Below are positions 52,857-61,464 of a stretch of 64,000 bases of DNA, piece after piece; positions within the stretch are counted from its first letter, which is position 1, and each line of letters begins with the position of its first letter. The stretch is from the NCBI RefSeq assembly GCF_052045245.1, contig NZ_JBQEON010000023.1, forward strand, positions 56,883 to 120,882, in the 5' to 3' direction. The position numbers and the translations under genes were made by a program. Below the pieces are notes generated by a model. It was given only the letters and a program-made list of their open reading frames with translations, was not told the DNA's origin and made no database searches. This DNA comes from Burkholderia sp052045245 (GTDB lineage Bacteria; Pseudomonadota; Gammaproteobacteria; Burkholderiales; Burkholderiaceae).

Positions 52857-53879
52857 ATGACACTCGGCAAAAAACTGTACATCTCCGACGTGACGCTGCG
52901 AGACGGTTCGCATGCGATTCGTCATCAATACAGCGTGCAACAGGCGGCGGCGATTGCGAAAGCGCTCGACGAAGCCAAGGTCGATTCGATCGAGGTGGCG
53001 CATGGAGACGGGCTGCAAGGATCGAGTTTTAACTACGGATTCGGCGCGCATACCGATCTCGAATGGATTGCCGCGGTGGCGGAAACGGTCAAGCACGCGA
53101 GGGTCGCGACGTTGCTGCTGCCCGGGATCGGCACGATCCACGATTTGCGCAACGCCTACGATGCTGGCGCTCGTATTGTCCGCGTCGCCACGCATTGCAC
53201 CGAGGCCGACATTTCCAAACAGCACATCGAATACGCACGCGAGCTCGGGATGGAGGCGGTTGGCTTCCTGATGATGAGCCACATGACCACCCCGCGCGAC
53301 CTTGCACAGCAGGCGAAGCTCATGGAGAGCTACGGGGCGACGTGTTGCTACGTGGTCGATTCCGGCGGCGCACTGGGAATGAATGACGTACGCGAGCGCT
53401 TTCGCGCCTTCAAGGACGTATTGAAGCCGGAGACCGAAACAGGCATTCACGCCCATCACAATTTGAGCCTTGGCGTCGCCAACAGCATCGTCGCCGTCGA
53501 GGAAGGCTGCGACCGCGTCGATGCAAGCCTTGCCGGCATGGGCGCCGGTGCCGGAAACGCGCCGCTCGAAGTGTTCATCGCCGCGGCCGAACGGCTTGGC
53601 TGGAACCACGGCTGTGATCTTTATAGCCTGATGGATGCTGCCGATGACCTGGTTCGTCCGCTACAGGACCGGCCCGTTCGTGTCGATCGCGAAACGCTGG
53701 CGCTGGGTTATGCAGGCGTCTATTCGAGCTTCCTTCGCCACTCCGAAAGCGCCGCTCGGAAATACGGATTGAAGACCGTCGACATCCTTGTCGAATTGGG
53801 GCGACGCCGCATGGTTGGCGGCCAGGAGGACATGATCGTCGACGTGGCGCTCGACCTTCTTCACGCTCGGCAGTCGTAG
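52857..53879 (+). CDS. mhpE: 4-Hydroxy-2-oxovalerate aldolase
   Basis: The 340-residue protein has the DRE-TIM metallolyase start TLRDGSHAIRHQY near residue 13, with the catalytic Arg, Asp and His, and the metal-binding HAHHNLSLGVANS near 198. It splits 4-hydroxy-2-oxovalerate into pyruvate and acetaldehyde and passes the latter to MhpF. It closes the ring-degradation part of the cluster; a 184-base gap to ompW follows. Confidence 0.95.
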   Translation: MTLGKKLYISDVTLRDGSHAIRHQYSVQQAAAIAKALDEAKVDSIEVAHGDGLQGSSFNYGFGAHTDLEWIAAVAETVKHARVATLLLPGIGTIHDLRNAYDAGARIVRVATHCTEADISKQHIEYARELGMEAVGFLMMSHMTTPRDLAQQAKLMESYGATCCYVVDSGGALGMNDVRERFRAFKDVLKPETETGIHAHHNLSLGVANSIVAVEEGCDRVDASLAGMGAGAGNAPLEVFIAAAERLGWNHGCDLYSLMDAADDLVRPLQDRPVRVDRETLALGYAGVYSSFLRHSESAARKYGLKTVDILVELGRRRMVGGQEDMIVDVALDLLHARQS

Positions 53880-54063
53880 GGAACTTGGCGGTCCGGGGAG
53901 AGCTGCGGATCGGTCAAGCGAGATAGTTTCGATCGACAGAAATACTCGGAGAAGTACGTTATGTAATTCGTGATACTAAATAAATGCCGACGAATGATGG
54001 CCATTGAGAGCCCGGTCGGCACCTTTCGGGACTGAGGTCGCCGTAAAACGGAGGAGACGAAGT

Positions 54064-54828
54064 ATGAGGAAGCAACTGAATTCGATCGCGCTGGCGATTT
54101 CGATGTGCGGTCTCGCGGGTACGGCGTACGCACAGGAGGCGGGAAGCGTTGTGGTAACCGGTGGCGCCGCGTGGATCGACATGAGGCAATCGAGCTCTCA
54201 AGAGCTGAAAAGCAGTTCCCAGTTCGGTACTTTCACTTCTCCTGGAACAGGCGCGGAAATTCATAACACCTTCACGGGAGAGTTCCTCGTTACCTACTTC
54301 GCAACGGAGCATATTGCGATCGAAAGTGCCGTGGGATTTCCTCCGAAGCTGAATTTTTTCTCCCAGGGCGTCGCTACCCCCCTTGGGCCTCAGGGGCCGG
54401 CAATGCCCGTTGGTGATCTGAAGCCGTTGGTGACGGCTCGGGTGTGGGCGCCGACATTGTTTGTGAAGTATTACTTTGGAAAAAAGGACAGTGTGTGGCG
54501 CCCATTCTTGGGTGTCGGCGTGAATTACACGTGGTTCAGCTCCGTCCAGGTTCATCCCGCATTCAGCGGGGCGCTCAGTCAGTTTGCCGGACCGGGTGGA
54601 AGGGTTGATGCATCAGCGAGCTCGTCGTGGAACCCAGCCTTCACGGCGGGCGTGACGTATCGCCTCAACGGTAGATGGTCCGTGCTGGGATCGATCACCT
54701 ACATCCCGCTAAAGACGACCGGAAAATTCGATGCAGTCAGCGCCAACGGAACAACCGTTTTGAGCAATACAACACGAATCACGGCCAATCCCATCATCGG
54801 ATTCGTTGGGGTTTCATATCGATTTTGA
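54064..54828 (+). CDS. OmpW-family outer membrane channel
   Basis: The 254-residue product has a Sec signal peptide (about residues 1-24, ending TAYAQ) and an eight-strand barrel pattern with AEHIAIESAVGFPPKL and LFVKYYFG ... FRPFLGVGVNYTWF-like blocks, ending in the OMP C-terminal Phe (VSYRF). OmpW-type channels such as AlkL let hydrophobic compounds cross the outer membrane. In this cluster it likely admits an apolar arene. A promoter may lie in the AT-rich DNA at 53,940-53,990. Confidence 0.88.
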   Translation: MRKQLNSIALAISMCGLAGTAYAQEAGSVVVTGGAAWIDMRQSSSQELKSSSQFGTFTSPGTGAEIHNTFTGEFLVTYFATEHIAIESAVGFPPKLNFFSQGVATPLGPQGPAMPVGDLKPLVTARVWAPTLFVKYYFGKKDSVWRPFLGVGVNYTWFSSVQVHPAFSGALSQFAGPGGRVDASASSSWNPAFTAGVTYRLNGRWSVLGSITYIPLKTTGKFDAVSANGTTVLSNTTRITANPIIGFVGVSYRF

Positions 54829-54875
54829 GCGGCGGCTCGAGTCTGGATGGGTATAGCGACACAGGAGATTTCACC

Positions 54876-55637
54876 GTGGACGACATAAAGGTCCAAGTTG
54901 ACGGGCGGGTGCTCATCCTCATGATATCGAGGCCCGAAAAGAAGAATGCGTTGACCGGAGCGATGTACGGCGCGCTTGCGGATGCGCTTGAATCAGCTGC
55001 CGAGCGCGTGAACGCCGTCCTCATCCAATCTGATGGTGACACGTTCTCGGCTGGAAGTGACCTGAGCGAATTCTCCGCTGAAGCAATTCATGATGGCATC
55101 GGCAAGAGCCGTGGTGCGCGGTTTCTACGATGTCTGGCGACGATGGAGATTCCTGTCGTGGCCGCCGTACAAGGAAAAGCCATTGGTGTCGGCGCCACCA
55201 TGCTGTTGCATTGCGACTACGTCATCGTTGCGAACGACGCGCAACTCAGCGCGCCGTTTGTCGACCTGGCGCTCGTTCCTGAAGCGGCGTCGGGCTACCT
55301 GCTTCCGCTCCGGGTCGGAAGCATTCATGCGTTCGAAATGATCGCGCTCGGCCGCTCTGTCGATGCGCAGACCGCCGTGGAATGGGGAATCGCCAATCGA
55401 TCGGTGCCGGCTGACCAGCTTCGAGCGGAAGCGAAGGCGATTGCGGAGGTTATCGCTGCGAAGGCGCCGGGCGCGATCAGAGCGACGAAGCGGTTGATGA
55501 GCGAGCGCAGGAGAGTCATCGATCAAATGAACGCGGAATTTGATGCGATCGACAAGCAATTGACAGGGAACGAGTGTAGTGAAGCCTTGGCCGCGTTCAA
55601 GGAAAAGCGTCGTCCCGATTTCTCGAAGCTTCAATAA
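54876..55637 (+). CDS. Enoyl-CoA hydratase/isomerase-family protein
   Basis: The 253-residue crotonase-fold protein has SRPEKKNALTGAMYGAL near residue 18, the oxyanion segment DTFSAGSDLSEF near 56 and AVQGKAIGVGATMLLHCD near 90. The first catalytic Glu position of classical hydratases (GGGxE) reads IGVGATM, and the second reads LVPEAASG, so only one Glu is retained; an isomerase or modified hydratase role is therefore likely. GTG 54876 has AGGAG 8 bases upstream. It starts the side-chain module. Confidence 0.88.
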   Translation: MDDIKVQVDGRVLILMISRPEKKNALTGAMYGALADALESAAERVNAVLIQSDGDTFSAGSDLSEFSAEAIHDGIGKSRGARFLRCLATMEIPVVAAVQGKAIGVGATMLLHCDYVIVANDAQLSAPFVDLALVPEAASGYLLPLRVGSIHAFEMIALGRSVDAQTAVEWGIANRSVPADQLRAEAKAIAEVIAAKAPGAIRATKRLMSERRRVIDQMNAEFDAIDKQLTGNECSEALAAFKEKRRPDFSKLQ

Positions 55638-55641
55638 CGTG

Positions 55642-56727
55642 ATGGATAAAAGCAACACTGATACTCGATCGCATGAGGCCGCCATACGGCGATCCCCTGA
55701 TTTCGACGTGCGGCGATTGGAATCGTGGCTAGGCGGAAATTTGCGTGGTTTTAGCGGGCCACTCGACGTATCGCAATTTTCGGGAGGCCAGTCGAATCCA
55801 ACCTATTTGCTGACGACGCCATCCGCCCGCTATGTTCTGCGCCGCAAGCCGTCGGGCAAGCTACTGCCGTCCGCTCACGCGATCGATCGAGAATATCGCC
55901 TGATACGCGCGTTGAACGGATCCGCGGTGCCGGTCGCGCATGCGCACTGCTATTGCGACGACGTATCGGTAATCGGCACCGAGTTTTATGTCATGAGCTA
56001 CGTGGAAGGCCGCGTGCTCTGGGAGCCCAGCCTTCCGGGCATGACGCCCAACGAACGCCGCCTGGTTTTCGATGAAATGAATCGCGTCATGGCGGCGCTG
56101 CATACGATCGATATCGACGCACTTGGTCTGCGCGACTTCGGGCGAACAGGAAGCTATTTCGAGCGCCAAGTGTCACGCTGGACCAAACAGTATCGCGCAT
56201 CCGAGACGGGCCACATTGCGTCCATCGAACGATTGATCGAATGGTTGCCGCATCATCTTCCGAGCGCGGAACGGACGAGCCTGGTTCATGGTGATTTTCG
56301 CCTGGACAACATGATCTTTGCCCGGGATGAGCCACGAGTGGTCGCTGTACTCGATTGGGAACTCTCGACGCTTGGTGATCCGCTCGCGGATTTCGCCTAT
56401 CTCTGCCTCGCGTGGCACTTGCCGGCGGCCGGTTCGCGCGGACTGGCGGACTTGACTGACGCCGACAAGGTTTCGCTGGGCATTCCGCATGAAGCTGAAT
56501 TTGTGTCGGCGTACTGCCGCCGTACCGGCATTGAGGAAATTGGAACACGTGAGTGGAACTTCTACCTCGCCTATAACTTCTTTCGCGTGGCCGCGATTCG
56601 GCAAGGAATCATGAGGCGCGCACTCGACGGTAACGCAAGCAGCGATCAGGCATTCGAGCACGGCAGACTTGCTGCCGCGATGGGCGATCTGGGATGGGGT
56701 TGCGCAGAACGCGCGATGGCCGCTTGA
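55642..56727 (+). CDS. APH-fold phosphotransferase (LvaA / ACAD10-11 kinase domain-like)
   Basis: The 361-residue protein has the aminoglycoside phosphotransferase fold: FSGGQSNPTYLL as the P-loop-like turn (residues 47-58), Lys69 in VLRRKP, the catalytic loop HGDFRLDN (216-223, catalytic Asp218 and Asn223) and the metal-binding Asp238 in LDWELSTLGDPLADFAY. All kinase residues are intact. The same family forms the N-terminal domain of ACAD10/ACAD11 and is LvaA in Pseudomonas putida, which phosphorylates 4-hydroxyacyl-CoA. It directly precedes an acyl-CoA dehydrogenase. ATG 55642 is preferred over GTG 55639; the ribosome site is weak. Confidence 0.88.
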   Translation: MDKSNTDTRSHEAAIRRSPDFDVRRLESWLGGNLRGFSGPLDVSQFSGGQSNPTYLLTTPSARYVLRRKPSGKLLPSAHAIDREYRLIRALNGSAVPVAHAHCYCDDVSVIGTEFYVMSYVEGRVLWEPSLPGMTPNERRLVFDEMNRVMAALHTIDIDALGLRDFGRTGSYFERQVSRWTKQYRASETGHIASIERLIEWLPHHLPSAERTSLVHGDFRLDNMIFARDEPRVVAVLDWELSTLGDPLADFAYLCLAWHLPAAGSRGLADLTDADKVSLGIPHEAEFVSAYCRRTGIEEIGTREWNFYLAYNFFRVAAIRQGIMRRALDGNASSDQAFEHGRLAAAMGDLGWGCAERAMAA

Positions 56728-56761
56728 CAGTAGCACCGGCCGCAATTCGGAAGAGGAATAG

Positions 56762-57973
56762 ATGAACTTCGAACCTTCGGAAAAGGTTAAGGACCTGCAG
56801 CGCCGTGTTTCGGCATTCATGCATCAATATGTGTACCCCAACGAGGAACGTTACGAGCGAGAAGTCTGCGACGGCGACCGTTGGCAGCCGATCGCGCTCA
56901 TTGAAGAGCTGAAGGCGCACGCGAAGGACCAAGGTTTGTGGAATCTGTTTCTGCCCGATTCGGAACATGGGGCGGGACTGACGAACGTCGAATACGCTCC
57001 CCTTTGCGAAATCATGGGTCGGGTGCCATGGGCACCGGAGGTTTTCAACTGTTCGGCCCCCGACACAGGCAACATGGAAGTGCTGGTCCGTTACGGCACG
57101 CAGGAGCAGAAGAAGACGTGGCTCGAGCCGTTGCTGCGTGGCGAGATTCGCTCGGCGTTCGCAATGACCGAGCCACTTGTGGCCTCGTCCGATGCAACGA
57201 ACATCGAGAGCTCGATCGTGCGTGACGGTGACGAATACGTGATCAATGGCAGGAAATGGTGGACTTCTGGTGCCAACGATCCACGCTGCAAGGTCTTCAT
57301 TTTCATGGGCAAGACGGATCCTGACGCGGCAGAGCGCTATCGTCAGCAAGGGATGATCCTCGTGCCGCGCGACGCGCCCGGCGTGACGATTCTTCGCCAT
57401 CTGCCGGTGCTCGGTTTCGACGACGCGCCGCACGGGCATGCGGAAATCGTCTTCGAGAACGTACGTGTGCCGGTAACGAACATGCTGCTCGGCGAAGGGC
57501 GCGGCTTCGAGATTGCTCAAGGGCGTCTCGGCCCCGGTCGTATCCATCACTGCATGCGCCTGATCGGTCTCGCGGAGCGTGCACTCGAAGTGACGTGTAC
57601 ACGTAGCCTTTCGCGAACGGCGTTTGGACGGGCAATTGCCGACCAAACGGTGACGCAGCACCGCATTGCCGACGCACGTATCTCGATCGACCAGACGCGC
57701 TTACTGGTGCTGGATGCTGCGCACAAGATGGACGCGATCGGCAATAAGGCGGCCGCACGCGAAATTGCGATGATCAAGGTGGCAGCGCCCAACATGGCAT
57801 GCACGGTCATCGATTGGGCGATTCAGACCTGCGGGGGCTATGGAATGCAGGATCGCTTCCTGACGCACGCCTATGCTGCCGCACGGTCGCTGCGCATCGC
57901 GGACGGTCCGGATGAAGTGCATCGCAATCAGATAGGGCGAATGGAACTGGCCCGTTATCGGGGCTCGAGATGA
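56762..57973 (+). CDS. Acyl-CoA dehydrogenase (LvaC / ACAD11-like)
   Basis: The 403-residue flavoprotein has the three-domain ACAD layout: helical N-terminus, FAMTEPLVASSDATNIESSI near residue 138 (FAD/substrate strand), KWWTSGANDPRCKVFIFMGK near 164, and the C-terminal domain with QTCGGYGMQDRFLTHAYAAARSLRIADGPDEVHRNQIG in outline (about 357-394). The last block and the N-terminal MHQYVYPNEERYE are typical of the ACAD10/11 group. Together with the kinase (361 aa) it equals the size of fused ACAD11. I infer phosphate elimination from a phosphorylated hydroxyacyl-CoA; simple dehydrogenation is the alternative. Confidence 0.88.
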   Translation: MNFEPSEKVKDLQRRVSAFMHQYVYPNEERYEREVCDGDRWQPIALIEELKAHAKDQGLWNLFLPDSEHGAGLTNVEYAPLCEIMGRVPWAPEVFNCSAPDTGNMEVLVRYGTQEQKKTWLEPLLRGEIRSAFAMTEPLVASSDATNIESSIVRDGDEYVINGRKWWTSGANDPRCKVFIFMGKTDPDAAERYRQQGMILVPRDAPGVTILRHLPVLGFDDAPHGHAEIVFENVRVPVTNMLLGEGRGFEIAQGRLGPGRIHHCMRLIGLAERALEVTCTRSLSRTAFGRAIADQTVTQHRIADARISIDQTRLLVLDAAHKMDAIGNKAAAREIAMIKVAAPNMACTVIDWAIQTCGGYGMQDRFLTHAYAAARSLRIADGPDEVHRNQIGRMELARYRGSR

Positions 57974-58139
57974 GCGGCACTACAAGAATTTCGTGTTCGC
58001 CTTCAAAAAAGGCCGAACGTTCGAGTGTTTATTTGATTTTGGATCCAATCGAGCTGTCTGTATCGAACTGGCAGCGACATAGCTCAACCTGGATGCACGG
58101 TACCCCGTCCCGTGCGCCGCACATACAAAGGAAGGGAAC

Positions 58140-60221
58140 ATGACAGCGCACTACAGGGTGCACGATGACGTGGCGGTTATCACGCTCGATAACCCACCGG
58201 TCAATGGGCTCGGGCACACGACACGTCTCGCCATCGTCGAGGCAATGGCCGCAGCAGCAGCCGACGCGGGTGTACGGGCCATTGTCATTACTGGGGCAGA
58301 CAGCGGCTTCTCGGCCGGAGCGGACATCCGGGAATTCGGCACGCCGAAAGCAACGCAGGAACCGAGCATTCATACGGTCATACGAGCGATCGAATCCAGC
58401 GCCAAGCCGGTTGTCGCCGCCATCCATTCGGTGGCCATGGGCGGTGGGCTGGAGTTGGCAATGGGTTGCCACTTTCGTGTTGTCACACCGGGTGCGCAGA
58501 TTGCACTACCTGAAGTGAAGCTCGGCGTTCTTCCGGGAGCCGGGGGGACGCAGCGCCTCCCGCGGGCCGTCGGCCTCGAGGCAGCGCTCGACATGATCGT
58601 ATCCGGCCGAATCGTACACTCGGAAAAACTGGCAGACACTGGCCTGTTCGATCTGATCATCGAGGGCGACCTGCTGACAGGCGCGGTGCGGTTTGCACAA
58701 CAGGCTGCGGACCGGAACGAACTGCCGCGGCTGCGAGATCGCCGCATCGAGCATGTCAATCCGGACGGATTCCTGCAATTCGCGCGCAACACGATTGCAA
58801 CTGCCAGCCGCAACTTTCCGGCGCCGCTCAAATGTGTCGACGCCGTGCAGGCTTCCGTCCAGCAAGCCTTCGACGATGGGATCAAGTTCGAACGCAAGCT
58901 GTTCATGGAACTGATGGACACATCGGAATCCCGAGCGCTTCGTCACGCCTTCTTCGGAAAACGTGCTGGTGCGAAGATTCCTGACCTGCCACCCGACACA
59001 CCGGTGCGGACGGTAACGCAAGTGGCTGTCGTCGGCGCGGGCACGATGGGAGCGGGCATTGCGATGAACTTTCTCAGTGCGGGCCTCCAGGTCACGATTC
59101 TCGAGACGCGGCAAGACGCGCTCGAGCGCGGTGTCGCGGCGATCCGCAAGAACTACGACGACAACGCCAGAAAGGGCAAGCTCACGCAGGAACAGGTCGA
59201 GCAGCGTATGTCCCTTCTGACGCCGACACTCTCCTATGACGACCTCCGGCAAGCCGACCTCATTATTGAAGCGGTGTTCGAGGAAATGAGCGTGAAGGAA
59301 AGCGTGTTCCGGGCGCTGGATGCTGTCGCAAAGCACGGAGCCATCCTGGCATCGAACACCTCGACCCTGGACGTGGACAAGATCGCCGCGTTCACGAAGC
59401 GGCCTCACGACGTGGTCGGTATGCATTTCTTCAGTCCGGCCAACGTGATGGAACTTCTCGAGATCGTACGAGGTGAGAAGACCGCGCACGACGTGCTGGC
59501 GACAGTCATGAGTCTCGCCAGGAAGATCGGCAAGACGGCGGTGGTATCCGGTGTTTGCGACGGCTTCATTGGTAACCGGATGATCAATCAGTACCTGCGC
59601 CAAGCAGGCTATTTGCTGGACGAGGGCGCGCTGCCGGAACAGATCGATCGTGCGATCGAGAAGTTTGGCTTTGCGATGGGCCCGTTCCGCATGCTCGACC
59701 TGTCCGGCAACGACATCGTCTGGGCGATCCACAAGCGCCATGCGGTGGAAAGGCCGGATATCGTGTATTCGAAGACCACCCATCTGCTCTGTGAGATGGG
59801 ACGGTTCGGCCAAAAATCCGGTGCAGGCTGGTACGACTACAAGGCGGGCGATCGCAAGGCGTATCCGTCACCGGCTGTCAATGACATGATCGTCCAGCAA
59901 TCCAGAGATATTGGTCTGGAGCGGCGTGTGATTTCGGACGACGAGATCGTCGAGCGTCTTGTCTATGCGCTCGTGAACGAAGGTGCTCGGATACTGGAAG
60001 AGGGCATCGCATCGAAAGCATCCGATATCGATGTCGTTTATCTCACGGGCTACGGCTTCCCGATCTTCCGCGGCGGTCCAATGTTCCATGCCGACACCGT
60101 AGGCCTTTACAACGTGGCGCAAGCGACGCGCCGCTACGGCAAGGGGTATCGCGGCGAAGCGTGGCAAACGGCCCCGTCGCTCGAGCGGCTGGCCGAAGTG
60201 GGCAAAGGTTTCAACGATTGA
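58140..60221 (+). CDS. Bifunctional enoyl-CoA hydratase / 3-hydroxyacyl-CoA dehydrogenase (FadB/FadJ-like)
   Basis: The 693-residue protein fuses a crotonase domain (residues 1-180; both catalytic Glu present, Glu105 in GGGLE and Glu125 in PEVKLG) to a 3-hydroxyacyl-CoA dehydrogenase (GAGTMGAG at 299-306, catalytic His429 in GMHFFSPANVME, and two C-terminal 3HCDH domains). It converts enoyl-CoA to 3-oxoacyl-CoA with NAD+. It lies 166 bases after the acyl-CoA dehydrogenase and 14 bases before the thiolase, a full beta-oxidation set. The intact hydratase here makes the modified crotonase at 54876 likely to do something else. Confidence 0.93.
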   Translation: MTAHYRVHDDVAVITLDNPPVNGLGHTTRLAIVEAMAAAAADAGVRAIVITGADSGFSAGADIREFGTPKATQEPSIHTVIRAIESSAKPVVAAIHSVAMGGGLELAMGCHFRVVTPGAQIALPEVKLGVLPGAGGTQRLPRAVGLEAALDMIVSGRIVHSEKLADTGLFDLIIEGDLLTGAVRFAQQAADRNELPRLRDRRIEHVNPDGFLQFARNTIATASRNFPAPLKCVDAVQASVQQAFDDGIKFERKLFMELMDTSESRALRHAFFGKRAGAKIPDLPPDTPVRTVTQVAVVGAGTMGAGIAMNFLSAGLQVTILETRQDALERGVAAIRKNYDDNARKGKLTQEQVEQRMSLLTPTLSYDDLRQADLIIEAVFEEMSVKESVFRALDAVAKHGAILASNTSTLDVDKIAAFTKRPHDVVGMHFFSPANVMELLEIVRGEKTAHDVLATVMSLARKIGKTAVVSGVCDGFIGNRMINQYLRQAGYLLDEGALPEQIDRAIEKFGFAMGPFRMLDLSGNDIVWAIHKRHAVERPDIVYSKTTHLLCEMGRFGQKSGAGWYDYKAGDRKAYPSPAVNDMIVQQSRDIGLERRVISDDEIVERLVYALVNEGARILEEGIASKASDIDVVYLTGYGFPIFRGGPMFHADTVGLYNVAQATRRYGKGYRGEAWQTAPSLERLAEVGKGFND

Positions 60222-60235
60222 TGTGGAGCACGAAT

Positions 60236-61414
60236 ATGACTGAAGCAGTGATTGTTTCCACCGCTCGGACGGCACTCGCGAAGAGCTGGAAGGGCGCTTT
60301 CAACATGACGCACGGCGCTACGCTCGGCGGGCACGTCGTCAGACACGCGATCGAGCGTGCGCACATCGAGCCGGGTGAAGTCGAGGACGTTCTGATGGGC
60401 TGCGCCGTTCCGGAAGGCGCGACTGGCTGGAACATCGGGCGGCAGATCGCATTGCGTGCAGACTGCCCGGCGAGCGTGCCAGGTGCAACCATCAATCGCT
60501 TTTGCTCCTCTGGACTGCAGGCGATTGCGACGGCCGCGCAGCGTGTGATTGCCGGTGAAGGCGATATCTTCGTTGCGGGTGGTGTCGAATCCATTTCCTG
60601 TGTCCAGCAGGAAATGAACCGACACATGCTGAACGACGGCTGGCTTGAGAGGCACAAGCCCACCATCTACTGGAGCATGCTGCAAACCGCTGAAACCGTC
60701 GCCCGGCGTTACAACATCGGGAGAGATCGTCAGGACGAGTATGGTGTTCGAAGCCAGCAGCGGGCGGCGGATGCCGTTGCCGCCGGACGGTTTGCGGACG
60801 AAATCGTGCCGATCACCACAGTGATGGGCGTCGCCGACGCGAAGACCGGATCACTCGGCACGCGCGAAGTCACGGTGTCTGTCGATGAAGGCATCCGTGC
60901 CGATACGACGCTGGAAGGCCTTTCGAAAATTCGTTCTTCTTTGCCGGGAGGCGTGATTACGGCTGGTAATGCGAGCCAGTTCTCCGATGGTGCATCAGCT
61001 GCTGTCGTCATGGACGGCAAGCTGGCCTCGGCCCGCGGCCTGCAGCCACTCGGCGCATTCCGGGGTTTTGCCGTTGCCGGATGTGAGCCGGACGAAATGG
61101 GTATCGGGCCGGTGTTCGCCGTACCTAAGCTGCTTGCGAAGGCCGGTTTAACGGTCGATGACATCGGCCTTTGGGAGTTGAACGAGGCATTCGCTGTCCA
61201 GGTGCTTTACTGCGCCGACAAACTCGGCATTCCGATGGAGCGCCTCAACGTCAATGGCGGCGCCATTGCATTGGGACATCCGTACGGTGTTTCCGGCGCG
61301 CGCCTCGTCGGGCATGCGCTGTTGGAGGGTAAGCGCCGTGGTGCTCGATATGTCGTCGTTACGATGTGCATCGGGGGCGGCCAAGGCGCAGCAGGGTTGT
61401 TCGAAGTTTTTTGA
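60236..61414 (+). CDS. Acetyl-CoA C-acyltransferase (thiolase)
   Basis: The 392-residue thiolase has the nucleophile Cys90 in NRFCSSGLQAI, the NGGAIALGHPYGVSGAR block with the catalytic His near residue 347, and the second Cys in TMCIGGGQGAA near 378. It cleaves 3-oxoacyl-CoA with CoA to acetyl-CoA and a shortened acyl-CoA. ATG 60236 fits the family start (TEAVIVSTARTAL). It completes the beta-oxidation spiral for the side chain. Confidence 0.93.
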   Translation: MTEAVIVSTARTALAKSWKGAFNMTHGATLGGHVVRHAIERAHIEPGEVEDVLMGCAVPEGATGWNIGRQIALRADCPASVPGATINRFCSSGLQAIATAAQRVIAGEGDIFVAGGVESISCVQQEMNRHMLNDGWLERHKPTIYWSMLQTAETVARRYNIGRDRQDEYGVRSQQRAADAVAAGRFADEIVPITTVMGVADAKTGSLGTREVTVSVDEGIRADTTLEGLSKIRSSLPGGVITAGNASQFSDGASAAVVMDGKLASARGLQPLGAFRGFAVAGCEPDEMGIGPVFAVPKLLAKAGLTVDDIGLWELNEAFAVQVLYCADKLGIPMERLNVNGGAIALGHPYGVSGARLVGHALLEGKRRGARYVVVTMCIGGGQGAAGLFEVF

Positions 61415-61464
61415 TGTCTGCGCAAGAAGCGTCGCAGAAACAGGAATAGTGCGGATTAGACACC

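Noticed and set aside
51384..53609. A 741-codon open frame on the minus strand opposite the hydratase, acetaldehyde dehydrogenase and aldolase genes
   Set aside because: It is the antisense shadow of three well-supported genes in GC-rich DNA. Its product is rich in Arg, His and Asp and has no domain features.
43303..53879. Assignment of the cluster as a plain biphenyl, cumene or phenylpropionate pathway
   Set aside because: The ring-cleavage dioxygenase is not MhpB-type, no benzoate genes follow, and the ligase plus beta-oxidation genes do not fit those pathways. The substrate is left open.
34507..53967. The shared 10-mer GTTATGTAAT near 34,513 and near 53,958 as possible attachment repeats
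   Set aside because: It is short, AT-rich and inside the cargo on one side. It does not fit the island end and is likely chance.
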